Of a stretch of 64,000 nt of DNA, positions 54,551-64,000 are shown piece after piece. Numbering within the stretch: the stretch's first letter is position 1; the number at the start of each line of letters is the position of its first letter. The notes beneath the pieces were generated by a model. That model had not been told where the DNA came from. It saw only the letters and a program-made list of their open reading frames with translations, and made no database searches. Source of the DNA: Thiotrichales bacterium (lineage in GTDB: Bacteria; Pseudomonadota; Gammaproteobacteria; JAABTG01); the NCBI GenBank assembly GCA_011389995.1, contig JAABTG010000004.1, forward strand, positions 1 to 64,000. The letters run 5' to 3'. The position numbers were made by a program, and so were the translations under genes.

Positions 54551-54609
54551 AGGCGGCGCGCCCCCTTTTGGGCATAAGGCATGCGGACAGGCATGGGTGG
54601 AATCGTTAG

Positions 54610-54633
54610 CGCTATATTAGGCGGGATATAACG
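54610..54633 (-). promoter_or_regulatory. ModE operator (Mo-box)
   Basis: CGCTATAT, eight bases and ATATAACG make a nearly perfect inverted repeat that matches the known ModE box pattern. It lies 60 bases upstream of the modE ATG and 159 bases upstream of icd on the other side. The position fits repression of the mod operon promoter; an effect on icd cannot be ruled out. Confidence 0.85.
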
Positions 54634-54791
54634 AAAGGCAAGGGTCATCCGGGCACACCGCATTCCCAGGCCATGCCGGAGAGGCCATCGTCCCGCTTCC
54701 TCTACCGGGGCTTCCCTTTGCGAACCCGCCGAAACACCCATGTTAGACTTCGCACATGCCGAAATTTTAGAGAACCTTCAGGACAATAATC

Positions 54792-56051
<1,260 letters not shown>

Positions 56052-56256
56052 CCCTGCAAAAGCCCCCCGCCGCCTGCCTAGACTGGTTCTGGTAACGGCC
56101 GGCGGCGCCGGGACGGGTTCCATCCGCCGATTATCGGCACGCCCTTCGCAGCGGCCGCTTCTCCTACTATCCTTATTCCGGTAGGAGGGGTGCGGCAAAA
56201 GGGAACTCCCTGAGCTGCACGCCGTCAATCTAGATATAAGAGACACCGTATTTCCC

Positions 56257-56577
56257 ATGGCTGATTTACCGGAACGCACCAATGACGATGACCTCGCCGT
56301 AGAAAAGGCGCGGCCGAAACTCAAGGTTCCCCCCCTGTTCAATGTGATTCTGTTGAACGATGACTACACGCCGATGGATTTCGTGGTGGAGATCCTGGAG
56401 ACCTTCTTCAACCTGCCGCGGGACAAGGCGACACGCATCATGCTGCAGATTCACACCGAGGGGCGGGGCACCTGCGGACAGTACACGCGGGAGATCGCCG
56501 AAACGAAGGTCCACCAGGTGAATATGCATTCCCGTGAACACCAGCACCCCCTGCTGTGCACCATGGAACCGGCCTGA
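56257..56577 (+). CDS. clpS: ATP-dependent Clp protease adaptor ClpS
   Basis: The 106-residue protein has the N-end-rule binding core [24 protein letters not shown], with the Asn-Asp-Asp pocket, then [25 protein letters not shown]. It delivers substrates with destabilising N-terminal residues to ClpAP. The usual unstructured N-tail (about 25 residues) is present. clpA begins 27 bases downstream, the standard arrangement. Confidence 0.98.
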   Translation: MADLPERTNDDDLAVEKARPKLKVPPLFNVILLNDDYTPMDFVVEILETFFNLPRDKATRIMLQIHTEGRGTCGQYTREIAETKVHQVNMHSREHQHPLLCTMEPA

Positions 56578-56604
56578 GCCGGAGACTGACTCTGGAGCGC
56601 CCAC

Positions 56605-58872
56605 ATGCTGAGTAAAGAACTCGAATACACGCTGAATTCCGCCTTCCGGGCGGCCCGTGACAAGCGCCATGAGTTCGTCACGGTCGAACACCTGCTGTTG
56701 GCCCTGGTGGACGAGCCGGCGGCCTCCAAAGTGCTGCGTTCCTGCGGTGCTGATCTCGACCGCCTGCGCGCCGAACTCCTGGAATTCGTGGATCAGAACA
56801 CCCCCCTGCTGGGGCCCGACGAGGATCGCGAGACCCAGCCCACCCTCGGCTTCCAGCGGGTGCTGCAGCGGGCGGTCTTCCACGTCCAGTCCTCGGGCAA
56901 GAAGGAGGTCACCGGTGCCAACGTGCTGGTGGCCATCTTCGGCGAAAGGGAATCCCAGGCCGTGTACTTCCTGTCCAAGCAGGATATTTCACGGCTCGAC
57001 GTGGTGAAGTTCATCTCCCACGGCATCTCCAAGGTGTCGGGGGCCGAGGAGAGCGAGGAAGGAGGCCTGCCCGGCGACGACGAGAAGCCGGCCGAGGCGG
57101 GTTCCAACAGCCCCCTCGAGAACTACGCCATCAACCTCAACGAACAGGCCCTGCTGGGCAAGATAGACCCCCTCATCGGGCGCCGCGACGAGGTCCAGCG
57201 CACGGTGCAGATCCTGTGCCGGCGGCGCAAGAACAACCCCCTGTTCGTGGGCGAGGCGGGCGTCGGCAAGACGGCCATCGCCGAGGGCCTGGCCAAGATG
57301 GTGGTGGACGGCGCGGTGCCGGAGATCCTCTCCAATGCCGTCATCTACAGCCTCGACCTGGGTGCCCTGCTGGCCGGCACCAAGTATCGCGGCGACTTCG
57401 AGAAGCGCCTCAAGGCCCTGCTGGCCCAGCTCCGCAAGGAGGAAGGGGCCGTCCTGTTCATCGACGAGATCCACACCATCATCGGTGCCGGGGCCGCCTC
57501 CGGCGGCGTCATGGACGCCTCCAACCTCATCAAACCCATGCTGGCCTCCGGCGAGCTCAAGTGTGTGGGCTCCACCACCTACCAGGAGTACCGCGGCATC
57601 TTCGAGAAGGACCGCGCCCTGGCCCGGCGTTTCCAGAAGATCGACATCAGCGAGCCCTCGGTGGACGATACGGTGAAGATCCTCGAGGGCCTGAAGTCCC
57701 GCTTCGAGGAGCACCACCAGGTGAAGTACTCCCGCCAGGCCCTGCGCACCGCCGCCGAGCTGGCGGACCGCTACATCAACGACCGTCACCTCCCCGACAA
57801 GGCCATCGACATCATCGACGAGGCCGGCGCCCGCCAGCGTCTGGTGCCGCCTTCCCGGCGCCGCAAGACCATCGGCGTGGGTGAGGTGGAATCCATCGTC
57901 GCGAAGATGGCCCGCATCCCGGAGAAGAGCGTGTCCCGCAACGACAAGGATGTGCTGCGCAACCTCGAGCGCGATCTCAAGATGGTGGTCTACGGCCAGG
58001 AGGAGGCCATCTCCACCCTGGGTGCGGCCATCAAGATGACCCGTTCCGGCCTCGGCAACCAGGACAAGCCCATCGGCTCCTTCCTGTTCGCCGGCCCCAC
58101 CGGCGTGGGCAAGACGGAGGTGACCCGGCAGATGGCCCGCATCATGGGCATCGAGCTGGTACGCTTCGACATGTCCGAGTACATGGAGCGTCACACCGTG
58201 TCCCGGCTCATCGGTGCCCCCCCGGGCTACGTGGGCTTCGACCAGGGCGGTCTGCTTACCGACGCCATCAACAAGCACCCCCATTCGGTGCTGTTGCTGG
58301 ACGAGGTGGAGAAGGCCCATCCGGACGTCTTCAACCTGCTGTTGCAGGTGATGGACCACGGCACCCTCACCGACAACAACGGCCGCAAGGCGGATTTCCG
58401 CAACGTCATCCTGGTGATGACCACCAATGCCGGCGCCGAGCGCCTGAGCCGGGCCTCCATCGGCTTCACCCGCCAGGACCATACCGGTGATTCCAGGGAG
58501 GCCATCGAGAAGACCTTCACGCCGGAGTTCCGCAACCGGCTGGACGCCATCGTCGACTTCAAGCCCCTGGACCCCGCCACCATCGGCAGCGTCGTGGACA
58601 AGTTCGTGTTCGAGCTGGAGGCCCAGCTCCAGGACAAGAACGTCACCCTCGAGGTCTCCGAGGAGGCCCGGGCGTGGCTGGCCGCCAACGGCTACGACCC
58701 CCTCATGGGCGCGCGGCCCATGGCGCGGCTCATCCAGGAGAAGATCAAGAAGGGACTGGCGGAAGAGTTGCTCTTTGGCAAGCTGGAAAAGGGCGGCCAC
58801 GTACGCATCGACAGCGACGGCGACGACATCGTCTTCGAGTTCGAGGTCGAGGAACTCGTCGGCGACCTCTGA
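56605..58872 (+). CDS. clpA: ATP-dependent Clp protease ATP-binding subunit ClpA
   Basis: The 755-residue AAA+ unfoldase has the N-domain ([31 protein letters not shown]), first Walker [10 protein letters not shown] with B region [10 protein letters not shown], and second Walker [10 protein letters not shown] with [15 protein letters not shown]. The IGL-type ClpP-docking region is represented by [10 protein letters not shown]. It unfolds substrates for ClpP together with ClpS. A short linker insert rich in Glu (about 150-170) is usual. The stop is followed by a 176-base gap with no gene. Confidence 0.98.
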   Translation: MLSKELEYTLNSAFRAARDKRHEFVTVEHLLLALVDEPAASKVLRSCGADLDRLRAELLEFVDQNTPLLGPDEDRETQPTLGFQRVLQRAVFHVQSSGKKEVTGANVLVAIFGERESQAVYFLSKQDISRLDVVKFISHGISKVSGAEESEEGGLPGDDEKPAEAGSNSPLENYAINLNEQALLGKIDPLIGRRDEVQRTVQILCRRRKNNPLFVGEAGVGKTAIAEGLAKMVVDGAVPEILSNAVIYSLDLGALLAGTKYRGDFEKRLKALLAQLRKEEGAVLFIDEIHTIIGAGAASGGVMDASNLIKPMLASGELKCVGSTTYQEYRGIFEKDRALARRFQKIDISEPSVDDTVKILEGLKSRFEEHHQVKYSRQALRTAAELADRYINDRHLPDKAIDIIDEAGARQRLVPPSRRRKTIGVGEVESIVAKMARIPEKSVSRNDKDVLRNLERDLKMVVYGQEEAISTLGAAIKMTRSGLGNQDKPIGSFLFAGPTGVGKTEVTRQMARIMGIELVRFDMSEYMERHTVSRLIGAPPGYVGFDQGGLLTDAINKHPHSVLLLDEVEKAHPDVFNLLLQVMDHGTLTDNNGRKADFRNVILVMTTNAGAERLSRASIGFTRQDHTGDSREAIEKTFTPEFRNRLDAIVDFKPLDPATIGSVVDKFVFELEAQLQDKNVTLEVSEEARAWLAANGYDPLMGARPMARLIQEKIKKGLAEELLFGKLEKGGHVRIDSDGDDIVFEFEVEELVGDL

Positions 58873-59048
58873 ATCCCTCGTGGACGGGCCCGCGGACCCT
58901 GGCCGTCGCCATGGTCTTCGGGCCGATCTCCGGTTAAGGTATGGCGATGGTGGGATGCCGCCTCCGCGGCGCCGGGGGGTCGGGCCGCGTCGGCCGTCCC
59001 CTCCTGGCCCCACCCGGCCCACGTAATCCTAACGAGGAAGGAGAACCC

Positions 59049-59687
59049 ATGAAAAAGCCATTTCTGGCGGCTACGGCAGTGCTCTTGTTCACGACGACCG
59101 CGGTTCAGGCCCAACCCTACGGCGCTCGCGGCTACCACCCCGCATACCCCCAGCAGGGCACTCCCCTGTCGCGACCCGCCCAGGCCCCGGCGGAGGTGGA
59201 GACCCCGGAACAGATCCTGCGCCAGGGGCTCGACCGCATGAAGGGCTTTCTGTCCCAGGGCGGACACAATCCCCAGGAGCTGCTGGCGTTTCTGGACAAT
59301 GAGATAGCGCCCTATTTCGATTTCAAGCTCATGTCCCGCTGGGTATTGGGTCGCAGCTACAACCAGATGAGCGAGAGCCAGAAGAACGAGTTCACCCAGC
59401 GCCTCAAGGGCATGTTCTTCAGCGCCCTGGCCAAGAACCTCAAGGCCCTGTCCAGCCCGCCGCCCCGCATCGACATATTCGGCTCCCGCGCCCGACGCGA
59501 CGCCCGTCAGGTCGCCGTCGGTGCCCTGGTGCGTGGCTCCATGTACGAACGGCCGGTGCGTCTGCAGTTCCGCTTCTATCGCGGCAAGTCGGGCTGGAAG
59601 GTCTTCGACGTCACCGCCAACGGCATCAGCGCCGTCAGCTATTATCGTCAGCAGTTCAACCAGATGCGCCAACCCTACTACCGCTAG
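59049..59687 (+). CDS. MlaC-like periplasmic phospholipid-binding protein
   Basis: The 212-residue precursor has a Lys-rich N-terminus and signal peptide ending AVQAQ. A proline-rich stretch precedes the MlaC/Ttg2D fold: VETPEQILRQGLDRMKGFL, EIAPYFDFKLMSRWVLG and FTQRLKGMFFSALAKNLKAL. The closing VFDVTANGISAVSYYRQQFNQ is strongly typical of MlaC. Such proteins carry phospholipids between the outer membrane and an inner-membrane ABC complex. No mlaEFDB genes are beside it, so it is an orphan here. AAGGAG precedes the ATG. Confidence 0.88.
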   Translation: MKKPFLAATAVLLFTTTAVQAQPYGARGYHPAYPQQGTPLSRPAQAPAEVETPEQILRQGLDRMKGFLSQGGHNPQELLAFLDNEIAPYFDFKLMSRWVLGRSYNQMSESQKNEFTQRLKGMFFSALAKNLKALSSPPPRIDIFGSRARRDARQVAVGALVRGSMYERPVRLQFRFYRGKSGWKVFDVTANGISAVSYYRQQFNQMRQPYYR

Positions 59688-59896
59688 GCCCGAGGCCGCG
59701 GTCCCCGCCGGGGGACCGTTCGTCGCGGAGGCCGGTCCCCCGCGGCGAACGGTTTCATAAGCCCCGCCGGCTCCGGCGGAGCCAGGCGTTGGCCGGAACG
59801 GACCCGAACAGCAGGGGGGAACGGCCGCTGCTGCCTCCTGACCCCGGCCCCGGCCCCCGGCCCCGCCGCAGGATAGCCACAGGGAGGATGCCGTCC

Positions 59897-60490
59897 ATGA
59901 AAGACCTCCACGAGGAACGCGCCAGGACATCATGGTCCCGGTCATGGTCCCGATCATGGTCCATGAGCCGCGCGCTCCCGGGGCTGTTCGTCGCCCTTAC
60001 CCTGTTGTTGGCAGCCCCCTGGGGGCGCGCGGCCCCAGGTAGTGGCGCCACCGTGGTGGAACCGCCCTATGAGGACCCGAAGGTGGTGGTGGACTTCTAC
60101 TTCGACCGCCCCGAAAAGGCCGCCACCGCCCTGCACTGGCTGCGTGCCTTCATCAACCCCCTGATGGAAGAGCCCTACGGCATGGCGCCGGAATTCATGA
60201 GCATCGTGGTGGTGATCCACGGCACCGAACTGGTCACGGTGGCCACCAGGAACTATGAGAAGTACAAGACCATCGTGGACCGCATGAAGTACTACGCCCA
60301 GCTGGGGGTTAAATTCCGCGTATGCGGACTGGCGGCGGAGGATTACGGCTACACGCCGGCGGATCTCCAGGACTTCATCGAAGTGGCGCCGTCGGCCATG
60401 ACCGAGCTGGTCCACTGGCAACAGCAGGGCTACGCGCTGCTGATCCCCCAGGTGCCGGAAAAGCATTTCACCATCGAAGAAATCCGCTGA
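59897..60490 (+). CDS. Exported DsrE-family protein
   Basis: From the ATG at 59897 (GGGAGG 9 bases upstream) the product is 197 residues. A hydrophobic stretch (ALPGLFVALTLLLAAPWGRAA) about 29 residues in looks like a signal peptide with an unusually long N-region. The mature part has the DsrE pattern: VVVDFYFDRPEKAATALHWL, VVVIHGTELVTVA, GVKFRVCGLAAEDYGYTPADL (one Cys) and EVAPSAMTELVHWQQQGYALL. The Cys in the FRVCG strand aligns with the reactive position of many DsrE-like proteins. An internal ATG at 59963 would give a normal signal peptide. A sulfur-carrier role is possible but unproven. Confidence 0.8.
   Translation: MKDLHEERARTSWSRSWSRSWSMSRALPGLFVALTLLLAAPWGRAAPGSGATVVEPPYEDPKVVVDFYFDRPEKAATALHWLRAFINPLMEEPYGMAPEFMSIVVVIHGTELVTVATRNYEKYKTIVDRMKYYAQLGVKFRVCGLAAEDYGYTPADLQDFIEVAPSAMTELVHWQQQGYALLIPQVPEKHFTIEEIR
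59930..59965 (+). repeat. Three 12-bp tandem repeats in the 5' part of the DsrE-like gene
   Basis: The units TCATGGTCCCGG, TCATGGTCCCGA and TCATGGTCCATG encode SWSR-SWSR-SWSM. Each unit contains an ATG in another frame. Copy number could change without breaking the frame. Confidence 0.9.
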
Positions 60491-60509
60491 CGCGCCGCGG
60501 AGCGGCGCG
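60491..60509 (+). terminator. GC-rich hairpin directly after the DsrE-like gene
   Basis: CGCGCCGC, GGA and GCGGCGCG form a perfect 8-bp stem starting one base after the stop. The next bases (AATTTTGAATT) are only partly T-rich, so termination is likely but not certain. Confidence 0.6.
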
Positions 60510-60697
60510 AATTTTGAATTCTTAATTTTGAATCTTGAATTGGGGTGGCGCGTCGCTGCGCTCGCGCCTCTTTTATTGAGGAAAACTCGTTGGTTGAACC
60601 CCTTCCCCACGCACTAAACGACAGTCTCGCTGTTTCAAGGACTTGCGAGCGCCAGCGAGCGCATCAATTCAAAATTCATAATTCAAAATTCAAAATT
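60510..60697. repeat. AT-rich terminal inverted repeats around a 124-bp core (MITE-like)
   Basis: Two 32-base AT-rich arms (60510-60541 and 60666-60697), built of AATTTTGAATT-like units, are imperfect inverted copies of each other. The core has further inverted GC-rich pieces (GCGCTCGC near the left, GCGAGCGC near the right). No real coding region is present in the 297-base gap. The base content is unlike the rest of the window, which suggests a transferred non-autonomous element or repeat insertion. Confidence 0.7.
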
Positions 60698-60787
60698 GCA
60701 TTTCATCCCCGCCCCCTATCCGCCGCCCTATCCTGCTAAGATCCCGCTCCCTTGAAACCCCATCGCCATGCGATGCAGGAGGATGAA

Positions 60788-61024
60788 ATGCCCAACCCTC
60801 GATGTGCCGGCACCGCTCCGCTGGTGCTGGACCTGGAACCCGGCAGTTACTTCTGGTGCGCCTGTGGCCGTTCCGCCAACCAGCCCTTCTGTGACGGCTC
60901 CCACGCCGGCACCGGCATCACGCCGTTGATGTTCACCGTGACCGAGCAGCGCAAGCGCGGCTACTGCGTCTGCAAACAGACCGCCACTCCACCCTACTGC
61001 GACGGCAGCCACAAGGGGCTGTAG
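60788..61024 (+). CDS. Two-motif CDGSH iron-sulfur protein (78 aa)
   Basis: Two CDGSH motifs are complete: CACGRSANQPFCDGSH (about 30-45) and CVCKQTATPPYCDGSH (about 61-76). Each gives three Cys and one His for a [2Fe-2S] cluster of mitoNEET type. The protein has no membrane anchor. Small bacterial two-CDGSH proteins are thought to handle redox or cluster transfer. GGAGG lies 7 bases before the ATG at 60788. mfd starts 38 bases downstream, but joint function is doubtful. Confidence 0.93.
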   Translation: MPNPRCAGTAPLVLDLEPGSYFWCACGRSANQPFCDGSHAGTGITPLMFTVTEQRKRGYCVCKQTATPPYCDGSHKGL

Positions 61025-61062
61025 CCCTGGCGACGTTCCCCGGGCCCACCATCACACCCCCA

Positions 61063-64000
61063 TGTTGAATCCATTTCATCCCCCGAGCCCGGCCGACGCC
61101 GGCCAGCCGGCCCATTGGAGCCGGCTGTATGGCGGCGCCGGCGGCCTGGCCATCGCCCGGGCCGCCGCGGAGCATCAGGGGCCGTTGCTGGTGGTGGCAC
61201 CGGATTCCCTGGCGGCGGCGCGCCTGGAGGCGGAGATCCGTTTCTTCGGCGACCCCGGGGATGACCTGCCAGTGCTGCATTTCCCGGACTGGGAGACCCT
61301 GCCCTACGACCCCTTCTCCCCCCACCAGGACATCATCTCCGAGCGCCTGTCGGTGCTGGTGCGGCTGGCGGGGCTGGATCGGGGCGTGCTGGTGGTGCCG
61401 GTGAACACCCTCATGGTGCGCCTGCCCCCCCGCAGCCACATCGACGGCCACAGCCTGGTGCTGGACCGCGGCCAGCGCTTCGACGTGGAGGCCATGCGCC
61501 TGCGCCTGGAGAAGAGCGGCTACCGCTGCGTCAGCCAGGTCATGGAGCACGGGGAATTCGCCGTGCGCGGTGCCATCTTCGACCTGTTCCCCATGGGCAG
61601 TTCCGCACCCTATCGCATCGACCTCTTCGACGACGAGATCGAGACCCTGCGCCAGTTCGATCCCGAGACCCAGCGTTCCCTGCAGCAGGTGGATTCCATC
61701 CGCCTGTTGCCGGCCCGGGAGTTTCCCCTCGACGAGGACGCCATCAGCACCTTCCGCCAGGCCTGGCGCCGCGAGTTCGAGGGCGACCCCAGTCGCTGTG
61801 GCATCTACCGGGACGTCTCCAACGGTCATGCACCGCCGGGGGTGGAGTATTACCTGCCCCTGTTCTTCGCCCACACCCAGACCCTGTTCGACTACCTGCC
61901 GGACCACAGCCTGGCGGTGGTGCTCGGAGAGGCCGCCGGCGGGGCCGAGACCTTCTGGCGGGAGGCGGAGGAACGCTACGAAAACCGCCGCCATGACCGC
62001 GAGCAGCCGCTGCTCCCACCGGCGCACCTGTTCCTCCGGCCGCGGGACATCGAGGCACGACTGGACCGTCTGCCCCGCGTCGACCTCTCCACCTTCGAGG
62101 ACCCGGCGACCCAGGCGGCCAACTTCGCCACCCGCGCCCCCGTCGCGCTGCCCGTGGAGGCCCGGGCCGCGGATCCCCTCGGCCACTTCAGGCGTTTCCG
62201 GGACGCCTTCGGCGGGCGCATCCTGCTGGCGGCCGAAAGCGCGGGGCGCCGTGAGGCCCTGCTGGAGACCTTTGCCGATAACGGCCTGCGCCCGGAGGTG
62301 GTCGCCGACTGGCAGGCCTTCGTAGCAGGCGCCATGGACCTGGCCATCACCGTGGCCGAGCTGGAGCAGGGACTGGTCATCGAAGAGCCTGCCCTGGCCG
62401 TGGTCACCGAGTCCCAGCTCTTCGGTGCCCGCGCCGCCCAGCGCCGCCGCCGCAGCGCCACCACCCGGGACGCCGAGGCGGTGGTGCGCAACCTCACGGA
62501 GTTGCGGGAAGGCGCCGCGGTGGTGCACGAGGACCATGGCGTGGGCCGCTACCTCGGCCTCGCCACCCTCGACGTGGGGGGCATGTCCAACGAGTTCCTG
62601 CACCTGGAGTACGCGGGCGGCGACAAGCTCTACGTGCCCGTCTCCTCCCTCCATCTCATCAGCCGCTACACCGGCACCGACCCGGACAGCGCCCCCCTCC
62701 ACCGCCTGGGCAGCGGCCAATGGCAGAAGGCCAAGCGCAAGGCCGCCGAGAAGGCCTGGGACGTGGCGGCCGAGTTGCTGGACCTCCAGGCCCGCCGCGC
62801 CGCCCGGCCGGGCCATGCCTTCGACATCGACGACGGTCACTACCGCGCCTTCGCCCAGGCCTTCCCCTTCGAGGAGACACCGGACCAGCAGAGCGCCATC
62901 GAGCAGGTGGTGGCCGACATGCGGGCCGATCGCCCCATGGACCGCCTGGTGTGCGGCGACGTCGGCTTCGGCAAGACCGAGGTGGCCATGCGGGCCGCCT
63001 TCATCGCCGTCCAGGGCGGGCGCCAGGTGGCCGTGCTGGTGCCCACCACCCTCCTCACCCAGCAGCATTATCAGAACTTCCGCGACCGCTTCGCCGACTG
63101 GCCGGTACGCATCGAGCAGCTGTCGCGCTTTCGCTCCAAGAAGGAGCAGACAGCCACCCTCAAGGCCCTGGCGGATGGCCGCGTCGACATCGTCATCGGC
63201 ACCCACAAGCTGCTGGGCAGCGACATCGGCTTCAAGCATCTCGGCCTGGTGGTCATCGACGAGGAGCACCGTTTCGGGGTGCGCCACAAGGAACGCTTCA
63301 AGGCCCTGCGGGCGGAGGTGGACATCCTCACCCTCACCGCCACCCCCATCCCCCGCACCCTCAACATGGCCATGTCGGGCATGCGGGACCTGTCCCTCAT
63401 CGCCACCCCGCCGGCCAAGCGGCTGTCCATCAAGACCTTCGTCCAGCAATGGGACAGTACGGTGGTGCGCGAGGCCTGCCAGCGCGAGCTGCGCCGTGGC
63501 GGACAGGTGTTCTTCCTCCATAACGAGGTGGACACCATCCCGCGTATCGCCCGCGAGGTAGCGGAGCTGGTGCCCGAGGCGGCGGTGGGCATCGCCCACG
63601 GCCAGATGCCGGAGCGGGACCTGGAGCGGGTGATGCTGGATTTCTACCATCGGCGCTTCAACGTGCTGGTGTGCACCACCATCATCGAAACGGGCATCGA
63701 CATCCCCACCGCCAACACCATCGTCATCAACCGCGCCGACCGCTTCGGCCTGGCCCAGCTACACCAGCTGCGGGGCCGCGTGGGGCGCTCCCATCACCGT
63801 GCCTACGCCTACCTGCTGGTGCCCCATCCCAAGGCCATGACGGCGGATGCCGTAAAGCGGCTGGAGGCGGTGGAGTCCCTGGAGGACCTGGGCGTGGGCT
63901 TCACCCTGGCCACCCACGACCTGGAGATCCGCGGCGCCGGTGAGCTGCTGGGCCAGGATCAGAGCGGCCAGATACACGAGGTGGGCTTTTCCATGTACGC
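61063..64000 (+). CDS. mfd: Transcription-repair coupling factor Mfd (5' part)
   Basis: The frame is open from the ATG at 61063 to the end of the window (979 codons seen of about 1150 usual). Domain order is the UvrB-homology region (RLYGGAGGLAIARAAA, FPDWETLPYDPFSPHQDIISERL), an RNA polymerase-binding CarD-like domain (GAAVVHEDHGVGRYLGL, LEYAGGDKLYVPVSSLHLISRY) and the RecG-like motor (Walker A GDVGFGKTEVAMRAAF, VVIDEEHRFGV, TATPIPRTL, LVCTTIIETGIDIP, QLRGRVGRS). It removes stalled RNA polymerase at lesions and recruits UvrA. The C-terminal D7 domain lies beyond the window. Confidence 0.97.

Overview
The window reads as a chromosome segment of a GC-rich gammaproteobacterium. The rimP-nusA-infB-rbfA-truB-rpsO-pnp block, clpS-clpA, NADP isocitrate dehydrogenase and mfd are all of gammaproteobacterial type. 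A Chromatiales/Ectothiorhodospiraceae-like host is a guess from style and cannot be fixed from this sequence. There is no prophage, complete insertion sequence, CRISPR array, tRNA or rRNA gene.

Region 1 (1-11.5 kb) holds the end of a phospholipase D/VTT fusion, glycogen debranching enzyme GlgX with a small partner gene, an archaeal-type phosphoglycerate mutase with a DUF72 protein, dodecin, a coiled-coil protein with a Fpg/Nei glycosylase, a beta-phosphoglucomutase/trehalose-phosphatase fusion followed by a GH65 phosphorylase pseudogene, a Crp/Fnr-family regulator and a DUF2934 protein. Region 2 (11.5-19.5 kb) is a leftward operon: a CheB-CheR-PAS fusion, two PAS histidine kinases and a FixJ-type response regulator, each joint a 4-base stop/start overlap. 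Region 3 (19.9-29.6 kb) runs rightward: D-lactate-type dehydrogenase, Ca2+-type P-ATPase, PfkB phosphofructokinase, Fe superoxide dismutase, HAD hydrolase, tandem DUF1540 protein, phosphoribosyltransferase, alpha/beta hydrolase and a PRPP synthetase paralogue. Region 4 (29.7-41 kb) has two copies of a CocE-like hydrolase plus ATP-grasp ligase gene pair. They bracket an APH-like kinase, a nicotinamidase, a small unknown protein and nicotinate phosphoribosyltransferase. Region 5 (41-50.9 kb) is a BASS transporter and the translation/RNA operon. Region 6 (51-64 kb) is modC-modB-modA-modE with a Mo-box, icd, clpS-clpA, an MlaC-like protein, a DsrE-like protein, a two-CDGSH protein and the start of mfd.

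The main result concerns regions 1, 3 and 4. Ten copies of a CATTGA-N6-TCAATG-like palindrome (Fnr type, TTGA-N6-TCAA) lie between genes there. At eight of them a -10-like hexamer sits with its centre exactly 32 bp from the site centre (site at -41.5), on the side of the expected gene. All eight hexamers have A at position 2 and seven have T at position 6. The Crp/Fnr protein at 10243-10953 has an Fnr-type recognition helix (E..SR) but no iron-sulfur cysteine cluster. I infer a low-oxygen or energy-stress regulon of glycogen and trehalose use, glycolysis, lactate formation, PRPP/NAD salvage, redox protection and the undescribed CocE/ATP-grasp pair. Its content parallels the mycobacterial DosR dormancy regulon.
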